Notes: generated by a model not told the origin, from the letters alone. A DNA stretch of 19,278 bases from Candidatus Brocadiaceae bacterium (GCA_919901895.1 CAKKQI010000213.1:1-19278); one strand, 5' to 3'; numbered from the stretch's first letter, positions 7,826 through 15,775 are shown. Made by a program: numbers and translations.

Positions 7826-8857
7826 ATGAGAATTGTCGTTGATGCCATGGGAGGCGATCATGCGCCTTTGGAAATAGTGAAAGGGTGCCTCGTGGCCGCC
7901 GAACAGTCGCCCGACATCTCACTTATTCTGGTTGGGCAGGAAGATAAAATCAAATCTATTATCGGCAGTAACCAGCCAAAAAATATTACGGTGATTAACG
8001 CTCCGGAAGTAATTGAAATGCATGAATCGCCGGTGGCGGCCATCCGGAGTAAACGTAAATCTTCCCTGGTCCAGTCGGCCAAACTGGTTGGCATGAAAGA
8101 AGCGGATGTTTTTGTTTCAGCCGGTAATACCGGCGCGGCCGTGGCTTCTTCCATTTTTCTTCTTGGTTTTCTGGAAGGAGTTAAGCGACCGGGTATTGCT
8201 GTGCCCATCCCCACCGCCAAAGGCCCCAGCTATCTGATTGACGCCGGAGCCAATATTGATTGCCACCCGATCCATTTACTTCAGTATGGCATAATGGCTT
8301 CGGTTTATTGTAAAAAAATGCAAAACATAACTACCCCGCGCGTCGGGCTTTTGAATATCGGCGAAGAAGATTCTAAAGGTAATCAACTGGTTCAGGAAAC
8401 GCTGGCCCTTTTTAAAAAAGCGCCGATTAATTTTATCGGTAATATTGAAGGACAGGATATTTTTAAAGGCAATTGCGAAGTGGTTGTGTGCGAAGGATTT
8501 GTCGGTAATGTCGTCTTAAAACTGGTCGAGGGCTGCTATGAATTTTTCGGGCGCAGTTTAATGACTGAAGCCGGCAAGCATAAGGATAATAGTCAGTGCG
8601 GTAATTTTATGAATAGCGCTTTGGGCGCGGTAACCGCGCGGCTTGATTATTCCGAATACGGCGGGGCGCCTTTACTGGGGGTCAACGGCGGATGCATTAT
8701 CTGCCACGGCCGTTCTAAAGCCAAAGCCATCACTAATGCCGTTAAGGTGGCCGCCACTTTCGGAAAACAGAAAGTTAACGAAGAAATTCTTAAAGAAATC
8801 AATAGTCTCCAACTTTCCTGGCTGGATTTGTTGAAAAGTTGGAAAACGCATCGATGA
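7826..8857 (+). CDS. plsX: Phosphate acyltransferase PlsX
   Basis: 343 residues from ATG 7826, chosen over upstream in-frame starts because MRIVVDAMGGDHAP is the family's N-terminus and AAGGA lies at 7814-7818. PlsX converts acyl-ACP and phosphate to acyl-phosphate, the donor for PlsY in phosphatidic acid synthesis, at the inner face of the membrane. Visible family motifs are SAGNTGA, GLLNIGEE, GNIEG, the VVVCEGFVGNV segment (usually with Asp where Glu stands here) and YGGAPLLGVNG near the C-terminus. Length is normal. It sits between rpmF and fabH as in many bacteria. The 143-bp gap from rpmF is filled with palindromes, so it may be read from the rpmF promoter or from an unseen one. Confidence 0.95.
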   Translation: MRIVVDAMGGDHAPLEIVKGCLVAAEQSPDISLILVGQEDKIKSIIGSNQPKNITVINAPEVIEMHESPVAAIRSKRKSSLVQSAKLVGMKEADVFVSAGNTGAAVASSIFLLGFLEGVKRPGIAVPIPTAKGPSYLIDAGANIDCHPIHLLQYGIMASVYCKKMQNITTPRVGLLNIGEEDSKGNQLVQETLALFKKAPINFIGNIEGQDIFKGNCEVVVCEGFVGNVVLKLVEGCYEFFGRSLMTEAGKHKDNSQCGNFMNSALGAVTARLDYSEYGGAPLLGVNGGCIICHGRSKAKAITNAVKVAATFGKQKVNEEILKEINSLQLSWLDLLKSWKTHR

Positions 8858-8878
8858 CGGCTAACCACTGATTATAAT

Positions 8879-8982
8879 TACAAATGGTTTCATAAGGTTT
8901 TTATTAATGTGGAGACCTAAAGGTCTCTGCTACACTTTAGTAGCGGAAGCCTTTAGGCTTCCATCTTATGAAACTGTTTGTA
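8879..8982. repeat. 104-bp inverted-repeat element with three internal hairpins between plsX and fabH
   Basis: The 18-bp ends (8879-8896 and 8965-8982) are inverted copies with two mismatches. Inside are three compact hairpins: GAGACCT/AGGTCTC (8912-8927), GCTAC/GTAGC (8929-8944) and GGAAGCCT/AGGCTTCC (8945-8962). The whole would fold into a three-leaf structure closed by a long stem, like a miniature inverted-repeat element or a structured RNA. No coding frame is evident. Confidence 0.7.
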
Positions 8983-9010
8983 GTGAAATCTGTGGTAAGA
9001 GGAGATATTT

Positions 9011-10006
9011 GTGGAAAAAATCAGGCGGGTTAATATTATTAGTACCGGTTCTTACGCCCCGGAGAAAATTTTAAGTAACGACGATTTGGAAAAGATGGTG
9101 GAAACCAGTGATGATTGGATTACCAGCCGCACCGGCATTAAACAACGCCGGGTGGTCCATGATGGGTTGGCGACTTCAGACCTGGCCACGCGGGCTGCGG
9201 AAAAGGCATTGCAGCAGGCCGGTTTCGCGGCTGACTGTTTGGATTTAATTGTGGTTGGGACTATTTCTCCGGATAATCTCTTTCCTTCAACGGCCTGTCA
9301 TGTTCAGCGTAAAATCAAGGCGCCGAATGCAGCCGCTTTTGACCTTTCAGCCGCCTGTACCGGATTTATCTATGCCCTTTCCACCGGTTGGAAAATGATT
9401 GCGGCCGGTATGTATCAGAATGCCTTGATTATCGGGGCTGAGACATTATCTAAAATTGTTGATTATACCGACCGAGGGACCTGCGTTCTTTTTGGGGACG
9501 GGGCCGGCGCCGTGATACTGCAACCCGGCGAAACCGGTCATGAGTTACTTTACAGTTATCTCGGAGCCGATGGTAACGGAGCGGAGATGATGTTTTTACC
9601 GGCCGGGGGCTCCAGTCTGCCGGCTTCTCATAAAACCGTGGATGAGCGTTTACATTATATGAAACTACGCGGACGAGAAGTTTTTAAGTTTGCCGTTTTA
9701 AAAATGGCCGATCTGGTTAAAGAAGCCGTGGAAAAATGTGATCTGAAAGTATCGGATATCAGTCTGGTTGTGCCGCATCAGGTGAACCTGCGAATCCTGG
9801 AATCTGCGGCGGAGCGTTTGGGGATATCAATGGATAAAATCTTAGTAAATATTGACCGATACGGCAATACGTCGGCGGCTTCGGTGCCGATTGCCTTTGA
9901 CGAAGCGGCCCGGAGCGGCCGGTTGAAAAAAGGTGATATTGTCGTTCTGGTCGCTTTCGGCGGCGGACTCACCTGGGGTTCAACGGTTATAAGATGGGGT
10001 CAGTAG
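9011..10006 (+). CDS. fabH: 3-oxoacyl-ACP synthase III (KAS III)
   Basis: 331 residues with a GTG start at 9011, preceded by AAGAGGAGA at 8998-9006. FabH condenses acetyl-CoA (or a branched or other short primer CoA) with malonyl-ACP, the first cytosolic step of type II fatty acid synthesis. The catalytic triad is visible: Cys116 in DLSAACTGF, His256 in VPHQVNLRI and Asn286 in RYGNTSAAS. The N-terminal SDDWITSRTGIKQRR and C-terminal VALVAFGGGLTWGS-like end are typical (here VVLVAFGGGLTWGS). Length is normal. It lies between plsX and fabD in the usual order. The primer choice, acetyl versus propionyl or branched, cannot be read from the sequence, although methylmalonyl-CoA genes nearby make propionyl-CoA a possible primer. 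Confidence 0.95.
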   Translation: MEKIRRVNIISTGSYAPEKILSNDDLEKMVETSDDWITSRTGIKQRRVVHDGLATSDLATRAAEKALQQAGFAADCLDLIVVGTISPDNLFPSTACHVQRKIKAPNAAAFDLSAACTGFIYALSTGWKMIAAGMYQNALIIGAETLSKIVDYTDRGTCVLFGDGAGAVILQPGETGHELLYSYLGADGNGAEMMFLPAGGSSLPASHKTVDERLHYMKLRGREVFKFAVLKMADLVKEAVEKCDLKVSDISLVVPHQVNLRILESAAERLGISMDKILVNIDRYGNTSAASVPIAFDEAARSGRLKKGDIVVLVAFGGGLTWGSTVIRWGQ

Positions 10007-10079
10007 AGGGTAACCAGCCTAGCCTAAGACAAGCATATTTTTATCAGCGTAATCAATTTAAATCTGTGTAATCTATAAT

Positions 10080-11000
10080 ATGAAAACAGTATTTCTTTTT
10101 CCCGGTCAGGGCGCTCAGTTTGTCGGGATGGGTAAAGAATTATACGAAAAACATGATTCGGTCCGGCAACTCTATCAACGGGCTAACGAAATTATCGGTT
10201 TTGATTTAGCCAAAATCTGTTTTGAAGGGCCGGAAACAGAATTAAATAAAACTAACATCTGTCAGCCGGCAATTTTAGTAACAAGTTTAGCGGCTCTGGA
10301 ATCGATGCGTTTGGCCCACCCGGAAAATCAATCTTTTGTCGCCACCGCCGGTTTGAGTCTGGGTGAATATACGGCTCTGGTGGTCGCCGGCGCCTTATCT
10401 TTTGAAGATGCGGTTAAGATTGTCGAACGACGCGGCGTTTTTATGCAGGAGGCCTGCGAACAACAACCCGGCGGAATGGCTTCTGTTATCGGTCTTGACC
10501 GCGAACAAGTTCGGAAAATATGCGAATCCGTTGCCGGAGTTGTTAATATCGCCAATCTTAACTGTCCGGGGCAGATTGTTATTTCCGGCGAAACCAAAGC
10601 GTTGGAAGAGGCCGGCCGGAAAGCCAAAGAATCCGGCGCTAAACGGGTCATTCCCCTTAAAGTCGCCGGTGCTTTTCATTCTCCCCTGATGAAACCGGCT
10701 GAAGAAAAATTAAAAAAAGAACTTGATAAAATAGAAATTAAAAATCCCAAAGAGCCGGTGGTTTCTAACGTTACAGCCGATTATGTCAAGACGGCCGAAG
10801 AAATCAAAAATTGCCTCAGCCGGCAAGTGGTCAGTTCCGTTCTCTGGGAGGATTCGATGCGGCGTCTGATTCAGGACGGGGTGACTAAATTTTATGAAAT
10901 CGGACCGGGCCAGGCTTTAACCGGCCTGATGCAGCGGATCCTCGCCTCGTCTTCTCCAACGCGGAGCGGGGATGAAAAAGTGGAATGTTATAATTTTTAA
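10080..11000 (+). CDS. fabD: Malonyl-CoA:ACP transacylase
   Basis: 306 residues from ATG 10080; there is no Shine-Dalgarno, and an ATCTGTGTAATC repeat lies just upstream. FabD moves malonyl from CoA to ACP to feed FabH and the elongating synthases. The N-terminal FPGQGAQFVGMG oxyanion region, the nucleophile Ser93 in GLSLGEY (Leu replaces the usual His before Ser), an Arg in VERRGVFMQEA, and catalytic His200 in GAFHSPLM are present. The C-terminus reads LTGLMQRI, then about ten small residues (LASSSPTRSG), then DEKVECYNF. The family typically goes straight from the RI to the D, so I infer an in-frame insertion coded by a palindrome at 10938-10973. It lies beyond the catalytic core and should not abolish activity. 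Confidence 0.93.
   Translation: MKTVFLFPGQGAQFVGMGKELYEKHDSVRQLYQRANEIIGFDLAKICFEGPETELNKTNICQPAILVTSLAALESMRLAHPENQSFVATAGLSLGEYTALVVAGALSFEDAVKIVERRGVFMQEACEQQPGGMASVIGLDREQVRKICESVAGVVNIANLNCPGQIVISGETKALEEAGRKAKESGAKRVIPLKVAGAFHSPLMKPAEEKLKKELDKIEIKNPKEPVVSNVTADYVKTAEEIKNCLSRQVVSSVLWEDSMRRLIQDGVTKFYEIGPGQALTGLMQRILASSSPTRSGDEKVECYNF
10938..10973. repeat. In-frame palindromic insertion near the fabD 3' end
   Basis: Arms 10938-10949 and 10962-10973 pair over 12 positions (9 Watson-Crick, 2 G-T, 1 mismatch) around a 12-nt loop. The right arm contains GAGCGGGG, shared with palindromes at 6035-6041 and 11797-11803. It encodes extra Ser/Pro residues in the FabD tail. Confidence 0.55.
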
Positions 11001-11032
11001 TCACATTCAATATTTATTAACGGAGTAATATA

Positions 11033-11770
11033 ATGTTAAAAGACAAAATCGCCCTGGTGACCGGTGCTTCCCGCGGAATCGGTAAAGAAATTGCTTTGGT
11101 TTTAGCATCTCAGGGAGCTGATATTATTCTGGTTGATATCAATGAATCTTTACTTCAGTCCGCGGCCAAAGAAGTGGAATCCCGGGGTGTTAAAACTTTA
11201 ATTATTAAAGCCGATGTGTCTAATTCCGCCGAAGTGGAGAAAATGGCCGACCAGGCCTACCAGCATTTCGGTAAAATAGATATCCTGGTTAACAATGCCG
11301 GCATCACCCGTGATAATCTTATTTTGCGAATGAAAGACGAGGAATGGGACCAGGTTCTATCGGTTAATCTTAAAGGCGTGTTCAATTGCACTAAGGCTGT
11401 ATCCCGCTATATGATTAAACAACGGCAGGGTAAAATTATTAACATTGCTTCCGTTATTGGAATCGCCGGCAATGCCGGACAGTCCAATTATGCTGCTTCC
11501 AAAGCCGGTGTGATTGCCTTTACTAAATCGGCGGCCAAGGAATTTTCCTCCCGTAATATTAATGTGAATGCCATTGCCCCCGGTTTTATCCAGACCGATA
11601 TGACCGATGGTTTAAAAGAAGACGTTAAAAAACAGATGCTGGAACGGATTCCGCTTGGTCGCCTCGGTACTTCTCAGGATATTGCTAATGTTGTTTCATT
11701 TCTGGTCAGCCCTTCAGCCGATTATATCACCGGTCAGACCGTTGTTGTTGACGGCGGTATGGTGATGTAA
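11033..11770 (+). CDS. fabG: 3-oxoacyl-ACP reductase
   Basis: 245 residues from ATG 11033 with GGAG at 11022-11025. FabG is the NADPH-dependent reductase of the fatty acid elongation cycle, a short-chain dehydrogenase. The cofactor motif TGASRGIG (residues 10-17), NNAG (87-90), Asn112, and the Ser140/Tyr153/Lys157 catalytic set in IASVIG and SNYAASKAG are all present. The C-terminal GQTVVVDGGMVM is typical of FabG proper rather than of a secondary SDR, and its position after fabD supports this. acpP, which usually comes next, is absent here. Confidence 0.95.
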   Translation: MLKDKIALVTGASRGIGKEIALVLASQGADIILVDINESLLQSAAKEVESRGVKTLIIKADVSNSAEVEKMADQAYQHFGKIDILVNNAGITRDNLILRMKDEEWDQVLSVNLKGVFNCTKAVSRYMIKQRQGKIINIASVIGIAGNAGQSNYAASKAGVIAFTKSAAKEFSSRNINVNAIAPGFIQTDMTDGLKEDVKKQMLERIPLGRLGTSQDIANVVSFLVSPSADYITGQTVVVDGGMVM

Positions 11771-11771
11771 A

Positions 11772-11803
11772 CCCCGCCCTTTTGGCGCACCAAAAGAGCG
11801 GGG
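11772..11803 (+). terminator. Strong hairpin after fabG, possible transcription end
   Basis: CCCCGC plus CTTTTGG (11772-11785) pairs with CCAAAAG plus GCGGGG (11790-11803) around CGCA, with a single C-A mismatch. A U-tract is missing, so it may be another member of the GC palindrome family (outer CCCCGC/GCGGGG arms) that also works as a barrier. It separates the fab cluster from the membrane protein gene. Confidence 0.45.
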
Positions 11804-11856
11804 GGAAGTCATTCTTCACCGCCGTTTCTGTATAATTTACCAGGAGGAAATTAAGA

Positions 11857-12912
11857 ATGACCGAGTCTTATGATCGCCCTCATGAAATGTCGGCGGTTAA
11901 TGCTATCACTCCTGCTTTCAATCAGATGATAAAAGTGCTATTCCGGCCTTTTAATTTTGTCCGATGGCTAAAATTTGGTCTAGTTAGTTTTATTGTCGCT
12001 TTAGGCAGCGGTGAAATTTTGAATATCAATCTTCCTTTCGGCCGGGACCAGGCCTATGACAGCGGAAAAACGTCTTATCAGATAGAAAACATTTATAACT
12101 GGGTGTCAGCCAAAGGACTGATTTCGTCTTTCAGCGAACAGGAAAACCTAGTCCTGGTGATTATCCTCGGAATTATTATCCTCTTAGTTATAACAACCAT
12201 TTGGACTATTCTGGTTTATCTGGGTTCCCGTTTCAGTTTTGTCTTTCTGGCCGGGATCATAAAAAATGACCTGCAGATAAAAATGTCTTATCAAGAAAAT
12301 CGGTCCAGCGGCTGGTCTTATTTTCTCTGGCGGGTCGTCTTTATGCCCACGGTTTTATTGATTATCTTACTCTTAACCGGTGTGCCTTTGCTGTTTTTAA
12401 TCAAGTCCGCCATAAATAACGGGTTTAGCGCCGGCGTGATTATCGGGTTAATCATCAGCAGTTTATTTTTGGTAATCCTGATGATTATCTTAACTGTGGT
12501 CAGCGTTTTTACCAATGATTTTGTTCTTCCGATAATGTATCTTTTTAAACTAAAGATTCTCAATGCCTGGCGGATATTTTTGACCTTACTTAAAAATAAT
12601 AAAATAGAATTTTTTATTTATCTGCTGCTTAAGATTGGTCTGGGCTTCGCGGCCGCTATTATTTTCATTATCCCTTGTTGTTTGTTAGGTTGCTTGATGA
12701 TACCGTTAGCCGGCCTGTTAGCCGGATTGGGATTTCTGGCTTTGCAAAAACCTTTGTTATGGATTATCATTATCCCGGTCGGATTGTTCCTCTGGATAAT
12801 CAGCAACTATCTACGGCAGGTGCTTATTTTGCCGACAAAGATTTTTTTTCGGAGCTATTCCCTGGTTTTCCTGGAAAGATTCGGTCAGGAATTTATCAGT
12901 ATTAAACGTTAG
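11857..12912 (+). CDS. Polytopic integral membrane protein, function unknown
   Basis: 351 residues from ATG 11857 with a near-perfect ribosome site AGGAGG (11842-11847). A cytoplasmic N-terminus contains ITPAFNQMIKVLFRPFNFVRWLKFG, written here as two parts: ITPAFNQMIKVLF and RPFNFVRWLKFG. An amphipathic/short membrane segment follows, then about six hydrophobic helices (roughly residues 99-122, 158-180, 193-216, 250-275, 277-295 and 300-320). The 'LFRPFxxxRWLKFG' opening is reminiscent of uncharacterised membrane proteins I associate with Planctomycetota and related phyla. No transport, enzyme or signalling motif is seen. It stands between the fab cluster and the cupin, separated from both by non-coding DNA. 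A weak link to lipid metabolism is suggested only by location. Confidence 0.75.
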   Translation: MTESYDRPHEMSAVNAITPAFNQMIKVLFRPFNFVRWLKFGLVSFIVALGSGEILNINLPFGRDQAYDSGKTSYQIENIYNWVSAKGLISSFSEQENLVLVIILGIIILLVITTIWTILVYLGSRFSFVFLAGIIKNDLQIKMSYQENRSSGWSYFLWRVVFMPTVLLIILLLTGVPLLFLIKSAINNGFSAGVIIGLIISSLFLVILMIILTVVSVFTNDFVLPIMYLFKLKILNAWRIFLTLLKNNKIEFFIYLLLKIGLGFAAAIIFIIPCCLLGCLMIPLAGLLAGLGFLALQKPLLWIIIIPVGLFLWIISNYLRQVLILPTKIFFRSYSLVFLERFGQEFISIKR

Positions 12913-12922
12913 CGGTCAAAAG

Positions 12923-12951
12923 TTGACAGTTTAAGATAAAGATGTTATAAA
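12923..12951 (+). promoter_or_regulatory. Strong sigma70-type promoter upstream of the cupin gene
   Basis: TTGACA at 12923-12928, a 17-bp spacer, and TATAAA at 12946-12951, leaving a leader of about 65 nt before the cupin ATG. It starts 11 bp after the membrane protein stop, so the cupin and possibly the MNT-HEPN pair form a new unit. Confidence 0.7.
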
Positions 12952-13025
12952 TGAGCCTGAGTTTATTTCGGGGTCTTTTCGCTAAAGTGTAACAAATTTA
13001 AATGCCCGATTAGGAATCAATTCAT

Positions 13026-13361
13026 ATGACCGTCAAAAAAGTTACCCCTCAGAATCTGGTTAAATATCTCAAAAAACCGTGGGTGCCGATTACTCTCGGG
13101 ATGATCGATGATTATGAAGTAAAAATCCTGGAGTTTAAAGGCGCCTACTACCCGCACCAGCACCGGCAGCATGATGAATTCCTGTTTGTTTACGACGGCC
13201 GTATTTGTATTGAACTTGAGCGCGGCGAAAAAATTATTCTCAAAAAAGGCGAAGGGGCTTTTATTGAAAAAGGAACCGTTCATTGCTCCAGCGCTAAAAC
13301 TAAAGCCCTGGTCCTGGCCGTTCAGAAAAATACCATTATGGACGATTTCGTTAAAACATAA
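13026..13361 (+). CDS. Small single-domain cupin protein
   Basis: 111 residues from ATG 13026 with AGGAA at 13012-13016. The cupin metal site is complete: motif 1 has His44, His46, Glu51 and Gly58 (PHQHRQHDEFLFVYDG), and motif 2 has EKGTVH with His86 as the fourth ligand. Stand-alone cupins of this size bind a metal ion and may be sugar isomerases, dioxygenase-like enzymes or ligand sensors; the sequence does not say which. The substrate is unknown. It has its own promoter and is followed 18 bp later by a nucleotidyltransferase gene, which may share the transcript. Confidence 0.85.
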   Translation: MTVKKVTPQNLVKYLKKPWVPITLGMIDDYEVKILEFKGAYYPHQHRQHDEFLFVYDGRICIELERGEKIILKKGEGAFIEKGTVHCSSAKTKALVLAVQKNTIMDDFVKT

Positions 13362-13379
13362 ATTTTGCGGATAGTTTTT

Positions 13380-13706
13380 GTGGATATAAAAATTGAACAG
13401 ATAATCTCAAGGATGGTTGAAAAACTGGTCAAGCAATACCAACCGGAAAAAATCATCCTGTTTGGCTCCTACGCCTGGGGAAAACCAACCAAGGACAGTG
13501 ATGTTGACTTGTTTATTATTAAAGAAACCGATGAACGGCATATTGATCGGGCTATCCGCGTCAATGAGATTCTTGACGAGGAAAATGGCCTGGTTGCCCT
13601 TGAATCATTAGTATATACAAAGAATGAAACCCAGCGCCGGTTAGAAATGGAAGACCCTTTTATAAAAAAAATAATGCTTAAAGGGACAGTGCTTTATGGC
13701 GAGTAA
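13380..13706 (+). CDS. MNT-type minimal nucleotidyltransferase (putative antitoxin partner of HEPN)
   Basis: About 108 residues from GTG 13380; TTG 13365 and ATG 13413 are alternatives, and I prefer 13380 because the family has a helix before the catalytic strand. The nucleotidyltransferase signature KIILFGSYAWGK followed by DSDVDLFII gives the Gly-Ser and two catalytic Asp residues. The third acidic position may be Glu in LESLVYT. Proteins of this family commonly pair with HEPN proteins, and in HepT-MntA-type systems the MNT neutralises the HEPN toxin by adding AMP to it. The gene overlaps the following HEPN gene by 11 bp, so they are translationally coupled. Toxin-antitoxin function here is an inference from pairing. 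Confidence 0.85.
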   Translation: MDIKIEQIISRMVEKLVKQYQPEKIILFGSYAWGKPTKDSDVDLFIIKETDERHIDRAIRVNEILDEENGLVALESLVYTKNETQRRLEMEDPFIKKIMLKGTVLYGE

Positions 13707-14070
13707 AGATGTTATTAAAGAGTGGTTCGGTCGGGGAAATACAGATATTGAAGAAGCTGAATTTCTTCTTGGAAATGAAAGATCTCTGGAAACAGTATCT
13801 TTTCTTATTCAGCAAGCCGTTGAAAAATATCTCAAGGGATTCCTGATTTATCACGGATGGGAATTAGAAAAGACACGCGATTTAGTAAAACTTCTTAAAG
13901 AAACAATTAAAATTGACAACTCTTTTGAACAATATTCATCCTTGGCTCGCGAAGTTAAAAACTTTTATTTTGAGAGTCGTTATCCGATAGGATATGATTT
14001 AGAATATACCAACGAAGGGATGGCCGTGAGTTTGAAGGCCGCTAAAAAACTTATTGCCTTAATAAAATAA
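13696..14070 (+). CDS. HEPN-domain protein, partner of the MNT
   Basis: 124 residues from ATG 13696, with AAGGG at 13681-13685 inside the upstream gene. The HEPN (PF05168-type) helical bundle is recognised from [21 protein letters not shown], the LVKLLKE helix and ESRYP near the C-terminus. In many members a His precedes the DLVxLL helix; here Arg stands there (KTRDLVKLL), and I see no clear RxxxxxH RNase motif, so it may be a non-RNase HEPN or an inactive one. It is the last gene before the carboxyltransferase, 20 bp away, so it could be co-transcribed with it. Confidence 0.85.
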   Translation: MASKDVIKEWFGRGNTDIEEAEFLLGNERSLETVSFLIQQAVEKYLKGFLIYHGWELEKTRDLVKLLKETIKIDNSFEQYSSLAREVKNFYFESRYPIGYDLEYTNEGMAVSLKAAKKLIALIK

Positions 14071-14090
14071 AAAATAAAATAAGGATTTTT

Positions 14091-15644
14091 ATGGATGACA
14101 AACTGAAAATTCTCAAACAAAAACGGCAAGAAGCGTTGCTCGGCGGCGGAGCTGAACGGATTAAAAAACAGCATGAACAGGGAAAACTGACCGCCCGGGA
14201 ACGGATCAATCTCCTGCTTGATAAAGGCACTTTTAAGGAACTGGATATGTTCGTTACCCACCAGTGCACTCATTTTGAGATGGAAAAGAAAAAATGCCTG
14301 GGTGACGGAGTCGTTACCGGTTACGGGACGATTAACGGACGGTTAGTTTATGTTTTTTCCCAGGATTTTACCGCCTGGGGAGGTTCATTAGGCGAGGCCT
14401 TTGCCAATAAAATATGCAAGGTGATGGACCTGGCGATGAAAGTCGGCGCTCCGGTAATCGGCTTGAATGATTCCGGCGGCGCCCGAATCCAGGAAGGCGT
14501 CGTCAGCCTGGGCGGTTATGCTGAAATATTTTTCCGTAATACGATGGCTTCCGGGGTCGTCCCCCAGATTTCCATCATTATGGGACCCTGCGCCGGCGGA
14601 GCGGTTTACTCGCCCGCTTTAACCGATTTTATTATTATGGTTAAAAATACCAGTTATATGTTTATTACCGGTCCGGAAGTAATCAAAGAGGTTACCAAAG
14701 AAGAAGTTACTTTTGAAAAATTAGGCGGGGCGATGACCCATAATACTCTTTCCGGAGTGGCTCATCTCGCGGCTGAATCGGAACAGGATGCCCTGCTATT
14801 ATTAAAAAAATTATTGAGTTATCTTCCGTCCAATAATCTGGAAGAACCGCCTTACGTTAAACCGGGCGCCGGTGGTGATAAACCGGACCGGATGGATAAA
14901 GAGTTAAGCGAAATTATTCCGGCTGAGACGGATAAACCTTATGATATGCGGCTGGTGATTAAGCCTGTGATGGATAACCACGAGTTTTTCGAAATTCAGC
15001 CGGACTGGGCGAAAAATATGGTGATTGGTTTTGCCCGCTTGAACGGACACTCGGTCGGTGTGGTCGGTAACCAGCCCGCTTATCTGGCCGGCTGCCTGGA
15101 TATTAATGCCTCGATCAAGGGAGCGCGTTTTGTCCGCTTTTGCGATGCCTTTAATATCCCGCTGGTTACTTTTGAAGACGTGCCGGGTTTTCTGCCCGGG
15201 ACCGCCCAGGAATACGGCGGGATTATCCGTAACGGGGCCAAATTATTGTACGCCTATTGCGAAGCCACGGTGCCGAAATTAACCGTGATTACCCGCAAGG
15301 CCTACGGTGGGGCGTATGACGTAATGTGCAGTAAGCATATCCGGGCGGATATGAATTTCGCCTGGCCCACGGCTGAAATTGCCGTGATGGGGCCGGACGG
15401 GGCGGTCAATATCCTTTTCAAAAAAGAAATTGCCGGGTCAAAAAAACCGGAAGAAACCAGAAAAAAATTAGTGGCGGAATACCAGGAAAAATTTGAGAAT
15501 CCTTATATTGCGGCGGAGCGCGGTTATATTGATGAGGTGATTGAACCGCCGGAAACCAGGCCGAAATTAATCGCCGCCCTGGAGAGTTTATTAAATAAAA
15601 GAGAATCAAGACCGCCCAAGAAACACGGGAATATACCGTTATAA
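14091..15644 (+). CDS. Acyl-CoA carboxyltransferase, methylmalonyl-CoA decarboxylase alpha / transcarboxylase 12S / propionyl-CoA carboxylase beta type
   Basis: 517 residues from ATG 14091 with AAGGA at 14081-14085, the family's normal length. It transfers CO2 between carboxybiotin and propionyl-CoA (or the reverse from methylmalonyl-CoA). Two crotonase-like halves are seen: the N-terminal one has the acyl-CoA oxyanion region [11 protein letters not shown] (about 127-137) and [13 protein letters not shown] (165-177). The C-terminal biotin-binding half has [14 protein letters not shown], a GGAYDVM motif from 406, and [13 protein letters not shown]. The downstream biotinyl 5S-type subunit and the mutase point to methylmalonyl-CoA rather than acetyl-CoA as substrate. 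No biotin carboxylase gene is in the window, which favours transcarboxylase or decarboxylase over an ATP-driven carboxylase, but one could lie elsewhere. Confidence 0.92.
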   Translation: MDDKLKILKQKRQEALLGGGAERIKKQHEQGKLTARERINLLLDKGTFKELDMFVTHQCTHFEMEKKKCLGDGVVTGYGTINGRLVYVFSQDFTAWGGSLGEAFANKICKVMDLAMKVGAPVIGLNDSGGARIQEGVVSLGGYAEIFFRNTMASGVVPQISIIMGPCAGGAVYSPALTDFIIMVKNTSYMFITGPEVIKEVTKEEVTFEKLGGAMTHNTLSGVAHLAAESEQDALLLLKKLLSYLPSNNLEEPPYVKPGAGGDKPDRMDKELSEIIPAETDKPYDMRLVIKPVMDNHEFFEIQPDWAKNMVIGFARLNGHSVGVVGNQPAYLAGCLDINASIKGARFVRFCDAFNIPLVTFEDVPGFLPGTAQEYGGIIRNGAKLLYAYCEATVPKLTVITRKAYGGAYDVMCSKHIRADMNFAWPTAEIAVMGPDGAVNILFKKEIAGSKKPEETRKKLVAEYQEKFENPYIAAERGYIDEVIEPPETRPKLIAALESLLNKRESRPPKKHGNIPL

Positions 15645-15646
15645 AA

Positions 15647-15754
15647 TGAGACTATTGACATCTCACCCCGAACTTGTTTCGGGGGTCTCATTAAATTCGA
15701 GGGGGAGCTCGTTGTGGCGTTCCATCTTGGCGGGAGCGCCATTCAATAGTCTCA
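15647..15754. repeat. 108-bp element with perfect 12-bp terminal inverted repeats
   Basis: TGAGACTATTGA (15647-15658) and TCAATAGTCTCA (15743-15754) are exact inverted copies. Inside, CCCCGAA/TTCGGGG (15666-15684) and TGGCGTTCC/GGAGCGCCA (15715-15741, one wobble) form further hairpins, and GTCTCA recurs at 15685-15690. It fills the gap between the carboxyltransferase stop and the next ORF and looks like a miniature inverted-repeat element. It could also end or process the transcript. Confidence 0.75.
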
Positions 15755-15775
15755 AAATTCTCTACGAAAAATTTT

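Noticed and set aside
10074..10079. TATAAT immediately before the fabD ATG
   Set aside because: It abuts the start codon, so transcription would begin inside the gene; more likely chance in the AT-rich repeat flank.
11831..11836. Perfect TATAAT before the membrane protein gene
   Set aside because: No -35 at suitable spacing, and a start about seven bases later would fall inside the AGGAGG ribosome site, removing it from the transcript.
11771..11856. Search for a short acpP gene after fabG
   Set aside because: The 86-bp gap holds only a hairpin and the next ribosome site; it is too short for ACP and has no DSL motif.
15656..15661. TTGACA in the left end of the inverted-repeat element
   Set aside because: No -10-like hexamer 16-18 bp downstream; that stretch is the CGGGG arm of a hairpin.
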